A DNA stretch of 60,646 nucleotides from an uncultured Bacteroidales bacterium (GTDB taxonomy: Bacteria; Bacteroidota; Bacteroidia; Bacteroidales; Lentimicrobiaceae), in assembly GCA_937894795.1 (NCBI GenBank), contig CALCQV010000159.1:1-60646 (forward strand), given 5' to 3'. Shown here in pieces: positions 28,969 through 38,495 of the stretch. The translations under genes were made by a program, and so were the position numbers. Position 1 is the stretch's first letter, and the number at the start of each line of letters is the position of its first letter. The notes beneath the pieces are model-generated. The model searched no databases and was not told the DNA's origin. It saw nothing but the letters and a program-made list of their open reading frames with translations.

Positions 28969-31008
28969 ATGAAAGCAATCATTATGTCATTACTTGCTTC
29001 GTGGTTCACTATCAATTCTATAGTTTATGCACAGAAAGAGAGTCTCCCACCACTCATTGACCGGGAACTTTTATTCGATAATCCTGAAATATCAGGTGGA
29101 AAATTGTCACCCGATGGAAAATTCATCTCCTTCATCAAACCAAACAAAGGGACCATGAATATCTGGGTCAAGAAAATTGATGACCCTTTTGAAGTCGCCC
29201 GCCCTCTAACAGCCGATACAACAAGGCCAATAAGACAGTATTTCTGGTCAAGAGACTCAAAGTATATACTCTATTCACAAGATAAAGGTGGCGATGAGAA
29301 TTTTAATCTTTATGCAGTAGACCCTCAGGCTGTTACGAAAAAAGATGCCATACCTGAAAACAGGGATCTTACCAATCTCAAGGGCGTTAGGATTTTCCTT
29401 TATGCTGTTCCAAGATCTGATCCTGATGCTGTTTATATAGGGCTTAATGATCGCGATAAAGCATGGCATGATCTTTACAAACTTAAAATCTCAACCGGTG
29501 AAAGAACCCTACTATTTAAAAATTCAGAAAAGAGCAGGATTACTGAGTATATATTTGATTGGGATGACCGGTTGCGACTTGCCGTGCGTGCTAATGAAGA
29601 TGGCAGTACTGATATATTGAGAGTGGATAACGATAGCCTGATCAAAATTTACTCCTTCACTGTTTTTGAAACGGCATTCCCTGTTGCTTTTACAAGTGAC
29701 AATAAAAATGTATTATTGGTAACAAATAAAGGTGACCAAACTGATCTCATGCACCTTGTCAGGCTTGATCCCATTACACTTAAGGAAGAAATAGTGGAAT
29801 CAGACCCATTGGGGCGTGTTGATATTGGCAATGTAGTTGTTTCAGATGTAACCAGAGATATCATTTACACGGTTTATGAGGATGATCGTGAACGTTATGT
29901 ATGGAAAGATAAAGCCTATGAGAAGGATTATGAAATAATAAGGAAATCACTGCCGGATAAAAACATTTATTTCTCAAATGCCACTTCCGATGAGCAGGTT
30001 TGGCTTTTAAATGCATATAGCGACACCCACCCTGCCAATGCGTATATATATGACCGTAAGAGTCAAAAACTTACTTTTCAGTATAATCCACGCCCTAAAC
30101 TTCCAACACAAGATCTTGCTCACATGAAACCGGTTAGTTATAAGTCGTCCGATGGATTAACCATACCTGCCTATCTTACTTTACCCAAAGGAACGGATGG
30201 AAAGAACCTGCCTGTAGTGATACTGCCACATGGTGGTCCCTGGGGTAGAGATAGCTGGGGATACAACAGTTTCGTTCAATTCCTGGCAAACAGGGGTTAT
30301 GCAGTCCTGTCACCTAATTTCAGAGCTTCCACCGGATACGGTAAAAAGTTCTTGAATGCAGGCAACAATGAGTGGGGACAGAAGATGCAGGATGATATTA
30401 CCTGGAGTGTGAAATACCTGATTGAACAAGGTATTGCCAATAAGGATAAGGTTGGTATTATGGGAGGCTCATACGGTGGTTATGCTACACTTGCCGGTCT
30501 TGCTTTTACACCTGACATATATGCTTGTGGAGTTTCTATTGTAGGACCATCAAATCTGATCACCCTTCTCAACTCTATCCCACCCTATTGGGAATCTATA
30601 CGCGCGGTCTTCCACTTTAGAATGGGCAATCCAAATACACCTGAAGGAAAAGCACAGCTGGAACGGCAGTCGCCACTGAACTCAGCAAACAACATAAAAG
30701 CTCCGTTACTTGTAGTTCAGGGTGCCAATGATCCCAGAGTCAACATTCATGAATCTGATCAGATAGTGGTGGCATTACGTGAAAGAGGGGCTCCGGTAGA
30801 ATATATTGTTGCTCCCGATGAGGGGCACGGTTTCTCGAGACCCGTCAATAATATGGCTATGTTGGCTGCAGCAGAGAAATTCCTTGCTAAACATCTTGGC
30901 GGCCGTTATCAGGAGTCAATGACCCCCGATGTTCAAAAAAGACTGTCAGAGATAACTGTGAATATAAATGATGTTAAACTGGCTGAAAGTCCGGCTAATG
31001 ATTACTAA
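28969..31008 (+). CDS. exported S9-family prolyl-oligopeptidase-like peptidase
   Basis: A 679-aa serine peptidase with a signal peptide (about residues 1-21, ending VYAQ). Residues 40-390 form the beta-propeller that restricts access to the active site (repeats such as LSPDGKFISFIKP, YFWSRDSKYILYSQ). The C-terminal alpha/beta-hydrolase domain carries S501 in GGSYGGYA, D588 in QGANDPRVN and H620 in DEGHGFSRP, a complete triad. Family members are periplasmic dipeptidyl- or acylaminoacyl-peptidases that trim peptides. It is a single gene between a terminator and a hairpin. Confidence 0.92.
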   Translation: MKAIIMSLLASWFTINSIVYAQKESLPPLIDRELLFDNPEISGGKLSPDGKFISFIKPNKGTMNIWVKKIDDPFEVARPLTADTTRPIRQYFWSRDSKYILYSQDKGGDENFNLYAVDPQAVTKKDAIPENRDLTNLKGVRIFLYAVPRSDPDAVYIGLNDRDKAWHDLYKLKISTGERTLLFKNSEKSRITEYIFDWDDRLRLAVRANEDGSTDILRVDNDSLIKIYSFTVFETAFPVAFTSDNKNVLLVTNKGDQTDLMHLVRLDPITLKEEIVESDPLGRVDIGNVVVSDVTRDIIYTVYEDDRERYVWKDKAYEKDYEIIRKSLPDKNIYFSNATSDEQVWLLNAYSDTHPANAYIYDRKSQKLTFQYNPRPKLPTQDLAHMKPVSYKSSDGLTIPAYLTLPKGTDGKNLPVVILPHGGPWGRDSWGYNSFVQFLANRGYAVLSPNFRASTGYGKKFLNAGNNEWGQKMQDDITWSVKYLIEQGIANKDKVGIMGGSYGGYATLAGLAFTPDIYACGVSIVGPSNLITLLNSIPPYWESIRAVFHFRMGNPNTPEGKAQLERQSPLNSANNIKAPLLVVQGANDPRVNIHESDQIVVALRERGAPVEYIVAPDEGHGFSRPVNNMAMLAAAEKFLAKHLGGRYQESMTPDVQKRLSEITVNINDVKLAESPANDY

Positions 31009-31073
31009 TTTCAATAAAACCACATAGTTCTGCTATTGAATAAAAATCAATTGCTATTTCAAAATTCGTAATT

Positions 31074-31111
31074 ACAGGAGAGAGAAGTGTTAAAACATTT
31101 CTCTCTCCTGT
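31074..31111. terminator. strong hairpin after the S9 peptidase gene
   Basis: Arms ACAGGAGAGAGAA and TTCTCTCTCCTGT pair perfectly around a 12-nt loop. The T-tract is poor (TTAAAATT), so the hairpin may act as a terminator or as an mRNA 3'-end stabiliser. Confidence 0.6.
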
Positions 31112-31198
31112 TAAAATTGATTAAAAGATCAGGTTCTATGGATAAAATGTCTAATTTTATGCGTTGATAATGAAAAATAGTTTGGAAATTCACCTGAG

Positions 31199-31846
31199 AT
31201 GAAAAGAACTTTTATAGCTCTTCTGGCACTTATACTTCCTTGTATAATCATGGCGCAAGAATCCGGTGGTAGTTTATCAGCCACTGCGGCCTTACCTAAT
31301 CCGTTTAAGCCTGTTCAATTCAATATGCTCACCGGCATGAACATCGGAACAACAGGATATGGAGGCAACTTCCTGCAATCATATCTCTCTCCATCTTTGT
31401 CTATGCCATTAAATAAGAAATTATCTATAACAGCAGGTGTAAATTATTCACATATAAACATGAATAATACACCTGTAATTAATAGTGAAGGATCAGTACA
31501 AAACTACTCAGGGGGTATTAACACCCTCACTATGTATACATCAGGCTTATATAGAGTAAACAACAAGCTCACCATATCAGGTTCGGCATTCAAGACAATC
31601 AACCCTGCCTTCAATGCAAGGATGAATCCTAATTCATTGCAAATGGAAGCTCAGGGCGCCAGTATTGGAATAGGATATCAGGTAAATGAGAATATGTATA
31701 TTGGAGCTGAAATCAGGATGCAGCAGGGTAATTCAAATTTCTACAATCCATATGGAAATCCTTATGGTAGTTCATTTGAAAATCCAAACGGCAACAGATA
31801 CTTCAGCCCTTTTAACAACAATTTTAGAAGTCCTTTCGGTTTTTAG
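31199..31846 (+). CDS. small secreted beta-rich (barrel-like) protein
   Basis: A 215-aa protein with signal peptide (KRTFIALLALILPCIIMAQ). The mature part is built of alternating strands with Gly/Asn turns (SLSMPLNKKLSITAGVNYS, YRVNNKLTISGSAFK, YQVNENMYIGAEIRMQQ), resembling a small outer-membrane barrel. The last ~35 residues are Asn, Gly, Pro and Phe rich, with NPYG-like repeats, and look disordered. I do not recognise a family. It is a single gene. Confidence 0.7.
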   Translation: MKRTFIALLALILPCIIMAQESGGSLSATAALPNPFKPVQFNMLTGMNIGTTGYGGNFLQSYLSPSLSMPLNKKLSITAGVNYSHINMNNTPVINSEGSVQNYSGGINTLTMYTSGLYRVNNKLTISGSAFKTINPAFNARMNPNSLQMEAQGASIGIGYQVNENMYIGAEIRMQQGNSNFYNPYGNPYGSSFENPNGNRYFSPFNNNFRSPFGF

Positions 31847-31952
31847 GTAAGAATAATTTTCTCTTGAAAGGTCTGATATCATTCTTTTTGTTAAGGATAA
31901 AAAATCTGATTGAATTAATTATTTAACCAATCATTAACAAATTCAGAGTACG

Positions 31953-32120
31953 ATGAAACTAAATAGGGTTTTGCTGATAATCCTGATAATCCTGAATATT
32001 GTTGTACTGCTAGGACAGTTATGGCCTGAAGGGGCGCCCCCTTTTGCCCGTGTTATCAATATAGCTTTTCTGATTCTATCATTGGCATACTTTATCTATA
32101 CCATTACAGGAAAGAAATAA
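31953..32120 (+). CDS. 55-aa two-helix membrane protein
   Basis: A short ORF: MKLNRVLLIILIILNIVVLL, then a GQLWPEGAPPFARV turn, then a second hydrophobic segment (INIAFLILSLAYFIYTITG) and a KK end. The amphipathic charge pattern and clean hydrophobic halves argue for a real small membrane protein. The gene has a local direct repeat (CTGATAATC twice at about 31974-31993). It lies between the barrel-like protein and a bidirectional terminator. Function is unknown. Confidence 0.55.
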   Translation: MKLNRVLLIILIILNIVVLLGQLWPEGAPPFARVINIAFLILSLAYFIYTITGKK

Positions 32121-32197
32121 TCAAATAAAAACGCATTAAATATCTTATCCAACAGACTAAATTATAATAGATCAATTGTAACTACAAAGGATTACAT

Positions 32198-32232
32198 AAA
32201 AAAACTGCCCCATGACCAGTGGAGCAGTTTTT
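32198..32232. terminator. bidirectional terminator
   Basis: AAAACTGC...GCAGTTTT arms with an inner CCA/TGG pairing, flanked by A and T tracts on both sides. It separates the plus-strand 55-aa gene from the minus-strand 66-aa gene and could serve both. Confidence 0.75.
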
Positions 32233-32247
32233 AATTAACCAACATTA

Positions 32248-32448
32248 CTAATTAAGCAAGATTGTGTGGGTATTGCCTGTATGCATGTCAGACACAGTAG
32301 TCAATGCCCTCGAATAATTCAGCAGGTTCCTGATAACAGCATCGCTCGGTTTTAATGTTTCTTGCATGGTGTCATCATAATTTTGGTCATCTTCCACTGA
32401 ATTATTCTCTGAAATTGTAAATTCTAAATGAGTGTAGTTTAATGTCAT
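32248..32448 (-). CDS. 66-aa conserved-looking protein downstream of the ECF sigma gene
   Basis: A small acidic protein with a polar N-terminal half (ENNSVEDDQNYDDTMQE) and the segment LKPSDAVIRNLLNYSRAL, a pattern I have seen in short Bacteroidales proteins encoded beside RNA polymerase sigma factors. It has an ATG start, ends just before a terminator, and lies 102 nt downstream of the sigma-factor gene on the same strand. No known domain. Whether it regulates the sigma factor is speculation. Confidence 0.6.
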   Translation of the reverse strand: MTLNYTHLEFTISENNSVEDDQNYDDTMQETLKPSDAVIRNLLNYSRALTTVSDMHTGNTHTILLN

Positions 32449-32550
32449 AGGCTGTTTTGCGTTTATATCTAATGAAACGCTGATAACCTGACTTTAGTAT
32501 AACACTTTAAAAAAAAATGAAAGAATATTTCAGGGCATAAAATTCAAGGC

Positions 32551-33138
32551 TTAAACTGAGAGTTTAATCTCATTCCGCTCCATCATTTTACGAAGGTTTA
32601 TCAATGCATAGCGCATTCTGCCAAGAGCAGTATTAATACTGACATCCGTTTGCTCGGCTATGTCCTTAAAGCTCATATCAGCATAATGCCTCATGATTAG
32701 AACCTCACGCTGCTCAGCAGGCAGAAAGTCAATCATGGTCCTTATGTCCTGGTGTATCTGCTCGGTAATCATCCTTTCTTCAATGGATTCATCATAAACA
32801 CGAAGATTATCAAGAATATTGTAATCCTCATTCTGGCTTTCAACAACAGGAATTCTTTTTGCTTTCCTGAAAAAGTCTATAACCAGGTTATGGGCAATGC
32901 GCATCACCCATTGGATGAATTTACCTTCTTCCTTATAGGTTCCTGATTTAAGGGTAAAGATTACCTTGATGAAAGTATCCTGAAAGATATCATCAGCAGT
33001 TTGCTTATCCTTAATAACCATATGGATATAGGAAAAGACTTTAGACTTATGACGGTGGATTAACTGTTCCAGACAGAATTCGTCACCGGATAAATATCGG
33101 TTTATTAGCTCCTGATCGCTAACTGTTTGGGCAAACAT
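32551..33138 (-). CDS. ECF-type RNA polymerase sigma factor
   Basis: A 195-aa sigma-70 family protein with region 2 (residues 20-95; DDIFQDTFIKVIF, with WVMRIAHNLVIDFFRK recognising the -10) and region 4 (about 130-185; LPAEQREVLIMRHYADMS followed by the helix-turn-helix DIAEQTDVSINTALGRMRYA). No anti-sigma gene is adjacent, unlike most Bacteroidota ECF/FecR pairs; only the 66-aa gene follows. That resembles the stand-alone sigma factors common in Bacteroidales. Target genes cannot be read here. Confidence 0.92.
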   Translation of the reverse strand: MFAQTVSDQELINRYLSGDEFCLEQLIHRHKSKVFSYIHMVIKDKQTADDIFQDTFIKVIFTLKSGTYKEEGKFIQWVMRIAHNLVIDFFRKAKRIPVVESQNEDYNILDNLRVYDESIEERMITEQIHQDIRTMIDFLPAEQREVLIMRHYADMSFKDIAEQTDVSINTALGRMRYALINLRKMMERNEIKLSV

Positions 33139-33262
33139 GGCGCCTCCTTTTATGTTAGTAATTCTAAGAGTAGTTGTTTAACCGATAAAGATCCTCCTGT
33201 GTGTTAGGTTTATAAATGAAACAGTTTAACTGAATAAAGGATTCATCCTTTGTATTCGTGAA

Positions 33263-33293
33263 CAAATGTACATCAAAAAAATACAGAATACAA
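33263..33293 (-). promoter_or_regulatory. candidate promoter of the sigma-factor gene
   Basis: On the minus strand TTG (33293-33291) precedes TACATTTG (33270-33263) by 20 nt, one longer than ideal. It lies 124 nt before the start codon. Confidence 0.45.
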
Positions 33294-33312
33294 ACTTCAG
33301 GCAAAAAAAAAT

Positions 33313-33320
33313 TAATTTTG
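33313..33320 (+). promoter_or_regulatory. candidate -7 box for uvrA
   Basis: TAATTTTG matches TAnnTTTG, 20 nt before the ATG at 33341. A -33 TTG is not evident. An 8-codon ORF (ATG 33325) overlaps the uvrA start. Confidence 0.4.
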
Positions 33321-33340
33321 CAGCATGAAAGGCCTACCGA

Positions 33341-36142
33341 ATGCTCAATAATGATCTAAAAAAAAGTATCCTCATAAAAGGAGCCCGCATACACAATCTC
33401 AAGAATGTCACTCTTGCAATCCCTCGTAACCGCTTTGTTGTTTTTACAGGTTTATCAGGCTCAGGTAAGTCTTCATTGGCATTTGACACCTTATATGCTG
33501 AGGGACAGCGCCGATATGTGGAGAGTCTGAGTGCATACGCACGTCAGTTTTTGGGTAGGATGAGCAAGCCTGAAGTCGATCAAATAGTCGGCATTTCACC
33601 TGCCATCGCCATCCAGCAAAAGGTTAACTCACGAAATCCCAGATCTACGGTAGGTACATCAACAGAGATATATGAATATTTAAAGCTTCTTTTCGCCAGA
33701 ATAGGTAAAACCTACTCTCCTGAATCTGGCAAGATGGTAAAGCGTGATTCAGTGGATGATGTGGTTAATTGGCTTCTGCAGCAAAAACCGGGTACCAAAG
33801 CAACCATTCAGTGCCCTTTAATACTGAAATACAACCGCGACTTAAAGTCACAGCTCAAAATTTTACTTCAACAAGGATTCACGAGAGTAATGCTTAATAA
33901 TGAAGCACTCCGAATAGATGACATACTGGAATCTGAACCTGATAGTAACTCGGCTTATTTCCTGATTCTCGACAGGTTAACTATCAGGGATGATGACGAT
34001 GAGCTCCGTTCAACTCTGGCTGATTCCGTTCAAACAGCCTTTTATGAAGGTGAGGGCACCTGCATTTGTTCAGTAGAACTGGCCGGCAAAGTTTGGATTG
34101 AGTCATTCTCAAGTCGCTATGAGGCTGATGGCATTGTATTTGAAGAGCCTTCAGTCAACCTGTTCAGCTTCAATAATCCTTATGGTGCCTGCAAAACCTG
34201 CGAGGGTTATGGCAGCATAATTGGCATTGACGAGGATCTGGTTATTCCCAACAAGAGCCTTTCTATCTATGAGGAAGCCGTTGCTTGTTGGAAAGGCGAA
34301 AAGATGAGTGAATGGAAAGATGAACTGATCAAGAATGCATACAAGTTCAGCTTCCCGGTACATAAGCCCTGGTATGAACTTACTGCCGATCAGAAAAAAC
34401 TGGTGTGGACCGGAAATCAGTATTTCCATGGAATCAATGATTTCTTTAAGTATGTTGAAGAACAGACGTATAAAATTCAGTACAGGGTAATGCTCTCTCG
34501 TTACCGAGGCAAGACTGTTTGTCCCGACTGCAAAGGTTCACGGTTGAGAAAAGATGCCAATTATGTAAAGATTGAAGGGTATTCCATTACTGATTTGGTG
34601 CTCATGCCAATCAGCAGGTCGCTTGAATTATTCAAATCACTGAAACTTAATGAAACTGACAAGGTGGTTTCTTTCCGATTATTGCAGGAAATTACCAACC
34701 GACTGCAGTTCCTAAATGATGTGGGGCTAGGGTACCTAACTTTAAACAGACTCTCATCTACACTCTCGGGTGGTGAATCACAGCGAATAAACCTGGCCAC
34801 TTCACTTGGCAGCAGCTTGGTGGGCTCCATGTATATCTTGGATGAACCCAGCATAGGGCTGCACCCCCGGGATACACATCTGTTGATTAAAGTGCTTAAG
34901 CAACTCAGAGATCTTGGCAATTCTGTAATTGTTGTCGAGCACGATGAAGAAATCATGAGACAAAGCGACTATCTGGTCGACATAGGCCCTTTAGCCGGAG
35001 AGAATGGAGGTGAGATAGTCTTTGAAGGCACATTTGATGAACTCCGCAATGTTGAAACGAGCATCACTGCCAAGTATCTAACCGGCAGAATGTCAATTGA
35101 AGTACCTGCCATAAGACGCAAATGGACTGATTATATTGAACTTGCAGGAGTGCGCGAGAATAATCTGAAGGGTTTTTCAGTGAAATTCCCATTAAATATA
35201 CTTGTAGCTGTTACCGGAGTAAGCGGCTCAGGCAAGACATCCCTCGTCAAGAGAATCCTTTACCCTGCGCTCAAGAAGATCTATGGCGGTTATGGTGATA
35301 AAACAGGTATGTTCGACAAGCTATCGGGCGATTACAACCGCCTCTCAGATGTAGAAATGGTAGACCAAAACCCAATAGGACGCTCATCCAGGTCCAATCC
35401 CGTAACCTACGTCAAGGCTTATGATGAGATAAGAGCCCTGTTTGCTGATCAACCCTTAAGTAAAACACGTGGTTACAAACCCGGCTTCTTCAGCTTCAAT
35501 GTTGAAGGAGGACGTTGCGAAGAATGTGAGGGTGAAGGTATAGTTGAAATCGGTATGCAGTTTATGGCCGATATTCACCTTGTTTGTGAAAGTTGCAAAG
35601 GAAAACGCTTCAAGGAGGAGGTCATGGATGTACAGTATCACGGTAAAAACATTGCCGATATATTAGCCATGACCATTGATCAGGCTATTGAATTCTTCTC
35701 TGAGAATGCCAAAAACAATAATATTGAATCACGTATTATTGCCCGACTTAACCCATTGGCAGAAACTGGCCTTGGTTACTTGCGCATGGGACAATCATCA
35801 GACACCCTCAGCGGTGGAGAAGCCCAACGTATCAAATTGGCTAGTTTTCTCATCAAGGGTAGCAGCGAAAAGCCTATGCTCTTTATCTTTGATGAACCAA
35901 CTACAGGTTTGCATTTTCACGATATCAGGAAATTGCTCGATTCATTCAATGCCCTCATTGATAAAGGGCATAGCATTATAGTTATTGAACATAATCCTGA
36001 TGTTATTAAATGCGCCGACTGGTTGATTGACCTGGGACCCGAAGGTGGTGATGAAGGCGGAAACCTTGTGTATGAGGGAGTTCCCGAAAAAATGACTGGC
36101 ATCAGTGGCTCTTATACCGCTAAATACCTGAAATTTTCCTGA
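33341..36142 (+). CDS. uvrA: excinuclease ABC subunit UvrA
   Basis: Damage-recognition ATPase of nucleotide excision repair, 933 aa, normal length. Two ABC ATPase halves: first Walker A GLSGSGKSS near residues 37-45 with signature LSGGESQRINLA and Walker B MYILDEPSIGLHPRD; second Walker A GVSGSGKTS with LSGGEAQRIKLA and FIFDEPTTGLHF. Zinc-binding CxxC pairs are seen in CKTCEGYG/CPDCKGSR and CEECEGEG/CESCKGKR. It is a single-gene unit here, and cytoplasmic. Confidence 0.97.
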   Translation: MLNNDLKKSILIKGARIHNLKNVTLAIPRNRFVVFTGLSGSGKSSLAFDTLYAEGQRRYVESLSAYARQFLGRMSKPEVDQIVGISPAIAIQQKVNSRNPRSTVGTSTEIYEYLKLLFARIGKTYSPESGKMVKRDSVDDVVNWLLQQKPGTKATIQCPLILKYNRDLKSQLKILLQQGFTRVMLNNEALRIDDILESEPDSNSAYFLILDRLTIRDDDDELRSTLADSVQTAFYEGEGTCICSVELAGKVWIESFSSRYEADGIVFEEPSVNLFSFNNPYGACKTCEGYGSIIGIDEDLVIPNKSLSIYEEAVACWKGEKMSEWKDELIKNAYKFSFPVHKPWYELTADQKKLVWTGNQYFHGINDFFKYVEEQTYKIQYRVMLSRYRGKTVCPDCKGSRLRKDANYVKIEGYSITDLVLMPISRSLELFKSLKLNETDKVVSFRLLQEITNRLQFLNDVGLGYLTLNRLSSTLSGGESQRINLATSLGSSLVGSMYILDEPSIGLHPRDTHLLIKVLKQLRDLGNSVIVVEHDEEIMRQSDYLVDIGPLAGENGGEIVFEGTFDELRNVETSITAKYLTGRMSIEVPAIRRKWTDYIELAGVRENNLKGFSVKFPLNILVAVTGVSGSGKTSLVKRILYPALKKIYGGYGDKTGMFDKLSGDYNRLSDVEMVDQNPIGRSSRSNPVTYVKAYDEIRALFADQPLSKTRGYKPGFFSFNVEGGRCEECEGEGIVEIGMQFMADIHLVCESCKGKRFKEEVMDVQYHGKNIADILAMTIDQAIEFFSENAKNNNIESRIIARLNPLAETGLGYLRMGQSSDTLSGGEAQRIKLASFLIKGSSEKPMLFIFDEPTTGLHFHDIRKLLDSFNALIDKGHSIIVIEHNPDVIKCADWLIDLGPEGGDEGGNLVYEGVPEKMTGISGSYTAKYLKFS

Positions 36143-36239
36143 TTTTTCTTTGATATGGCAGGTTACAATCAATGGAAATAGCCATTAAACATTAAATGAC
36201 GGGAACATCCACCTCAAAATATTTAAGGGGTATATCAAA

Positions 36240-36247
36240 TAGTTTTG
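36240..36247 (+). promoter_or_regulatory. candidate -7 box for the hybrid kinase gene
   Basis: TAGTTTTG fits TAnnTTTG, 52 nt before the ATG at 36300. Confidence 0.35.
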
Positions 36248-36299
36248 TACTTTAGTTGTTTAAAATAAAAAGAGCTTCAACATAGATTCAAGTTTCAAT

Positions 36300-38003
36300 A
36301 TGGAAAACATGGAAAACAATGCTCAGCACTCTCCTGAGGATCTTCTTACTATCATAAAATCGTTAAAAGAAGAGCTCAAAAAACTGGAATATCTTAAACT
36401 ACAGGAAAGTGAGCTCATTAAGGCAAAAGAAGATGCGGAAGTTGAAAACCGCATGAAATCAGACTTTCTTGCAATGATGAGCCATGAGATCAGAACTCCC
36501 ATGAATGGCATCATTGGCATGACTAGCCTTTTATTGGACACACCTCTTAATCAGGAGCAAAAAAACTATGTTGAAACACTTAGAATCAGCTCCGATAACC
36601 TGATGACCATCATCAACGACATACTTGACTTCTCAAAGATTGAGTCAGGAAAGATGATGCTGGAAGAGACTCCATTTGAATTACGCAACTGTATTGAAGA
36701 CGCACTCGACCTCTTTGCTCCCAAAGCCATTGAAAAGGGAATTGACTTGCTTTATCTTATACAACCTGATGTTTCCCCTTTCCTTGTCGGCGATGTTCAT
36801 CGTCTCAGACAGGTTATGATCAACCTCATAAATAACTCAATTAAGTTTACTGAAGAGGGCGAAATCTTTATCTCAATAGAAAAAACCGGTGAAGGTGAAG
36901 GCTATCAGGAACTCTTGTTCTCAGTTAAAGATAGTGGAATTGGCATTGCTAAAGAAAAAATGGATATTCTTTTTGAAGCATTTACCCAGGCTGATGCCAC
37001 TACTACCCGTCGTTACGGAGGTACCGGCCTCGGATTGGCTATTGCAAAACACCTTATCAATCTGATGGGCGGCGATATTTGGGTGGAAAGTACCCTGGGA
37101 AAAGGCTCCACTTTCTTCTTCAACCTTAAACTGACAACTTCCGGTATAGGTAAAACCAAACTTTATGTTCGCGGACAAATCCCTGAACTTAAAAACAGCC
37201 GCGTTCTTATTGTTGATGATAATGAGACCAACCGACATATATTTACCCTTCAATTCGAGTCGTGGGGAATGATCCCCTACACCGCCAGATCAGGCCAGGA
37301 AGCATTGGAAATCATTGATGAACAGGAAGAGCCTTTTGAACTGGCTGTTATTGATATGCAGATGCCTTCAATGGACGGGCTTGAGTTAGGAAAGATAATT
37401 AAATCTATTCCTTTCAAGGGTGATATACCTATGATCATGCTTACCTCACTGGGCAAGATTAATAAACTGCCTACTGAGATATTTGATGCCCAATTGTCGA
37501 AACCAATCAAGCTGGCAGAACTCTTTGAAGAGGTATTGCGTGTTATCGCCGAAACAAGAAACCGTAGAAATAACCTTGCTGACCATAACATCGACAAAAG
37601 CCTTGCTGAGAAGCTTCCAATGAGAATACTCTTAGCTGAGGATAATATCACTAACCAGGATCTGGTGATAACCTTGTTAGGTAAAATGGGCTACAAGATT
37701 GATGCAGTTGAAAATGGGCGTAAGGTTCTGGAAATGCTGGAACGCAAGAAATATGATATCATCCTCATGGATATTCAGATGCCGGTTATGAATGGCATGG
37801 AAGCCACTAAAGCCATCTGTGAGAAATATCCGGAAGAAGAAAGGCCTAAAATAATAGCCATCACTGCCAATGCGATGTCAGGTGACCGTGAGCGATACCT
37901 GAATGCCGGTATGGTTGATTATTTGCCCAAACCTATCAAGTTCAAGGACGTACAATCGGTTCTCATTAAGTGGGGCAAGAAAAAATCAGAAACCGCTAAA
38001 TAA
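36300..38003 (+). CDS. soluble hybrid histidine kinase with two receiver domains
   Basis: A 567-aa protein with no membrane segment. Order: N-terminal coiled coil (about 10-50), HisKA with phospho-acceptor H62 in MSHEIRTPMNGIIG, HATPase_c (N-box INNSIKF, G-boxes SGIGIAKEK and YGGTGLGLAI), a first receiver domain with D352 (VIDMQMPSMDG) and a second with D491 (LMDIQMPVMNG). Both receivers keep the conserved acidic pair, Thr/Ser and Lys (LSKPIK, LPKPIK), so both look competent. There is no sensor, HPt or output domain; it probably receives signals through a partner via the coiled coil and passes phosphate to an HPt protein encoded elsewhere. It is a single gene. Confidence 0.9.
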   Translation: MENMENNAQHSPEDLLTIIKSLKEELKKLEYLKLQESELIKAKEDAEVENRMKSDFLAMMSHEIRTPMNGIIGMTSLLLDTPLNQEQKNYVETLRISSDNLMTIINDILDFSKIESGKMMLEETPFELRNCIEDALDLFAPKAIEKGIDLLYLIQPDVSPFLVGDVHRLRQVMINLINNSIKFTEEGEIFISIEKTGEGEGYQELLFSVKDSGIGIAKEKMDILFEAFTQADATTTRRYGGTGLGLAIAKHLINLMGGDIWVESTLGKGSTFFFNLKLTTSGIGKTKLYVRGQIPELKNSRVLIVDDNETNRHIFTLQFESWGMIPYTARSGQEALEIIDEQEEPFELAVIDMQMPSMDGLELGKIIKSIPFKGDIPMIMLTSLGKINKLPTEIFDAQLSKPIKLAELFEEVLRVIAETRNRRNNLADHNIDKSLAEKLPMRILLAEDNITNQDLVITLLGKMGYKIDAVENGRKVLEMLERKKYDIILMDIQMPVMNGMEATKAICEKYPEEERPKIIAITANAMSGDRERYLNAGMVDYLPKPIKFKDVQSVLIKWGKKKSETAK

Positions 38004-38118
38004 TATAGGCAGTTTCTGCTGTTCATATTAGTATCTATTTTCATTACAGTTAGTTAGCTATACTAACACTATCTGAATTGATGGTTTTTGGTATAACTGG
38101 TCCATTCTCCTTAAATTA

Positions 38119-38184
38119 TAGATCAATTCTTCTTTAATCATAGGTCAATTCTTCTTTGATCATAGGTCAATTCCTTTTAAATCA
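38119..38184. repeat. three 22-bp direct repeats (iteron-like)
   Basis: Units at 38119-38140, 38141-38162 and 38163-38184, consensus TAGGTCAATTCTTCTTTGATCA. Units 1 and 2 differ at two positions; unit 3 differs more in its right half. A 22-bp period places the same bases on one face of the helix (two turns), typical of tandem protein-binding sites. Confidence 0.75.
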
Positions 38185-38495
38185 GAAATTTAACCATTGG
38201 CATAATAAATATCCATAAAACAGCCTGTATACTAACTACAGACATTTATACAACTCTTCTTAGAACGTATTACCCAATATCACTTGGAATCCTACTACTA
38301 TATACAGGATCCCAGAATGAAAAAGATGTAAAGAAACGGTGAATTTAAAACGCTGAAAAATCAAAACAATACGCAAATGCCTTAACAGAAGAACATCTCT
38401 GTTATTGATATTTTCTCAACCTTGTCTGGCAGTTATAACAATTAGCATTTGTTTCTATCAAGTTTAAGAGTAAATAAGGGATTACTTTGGTTCAT

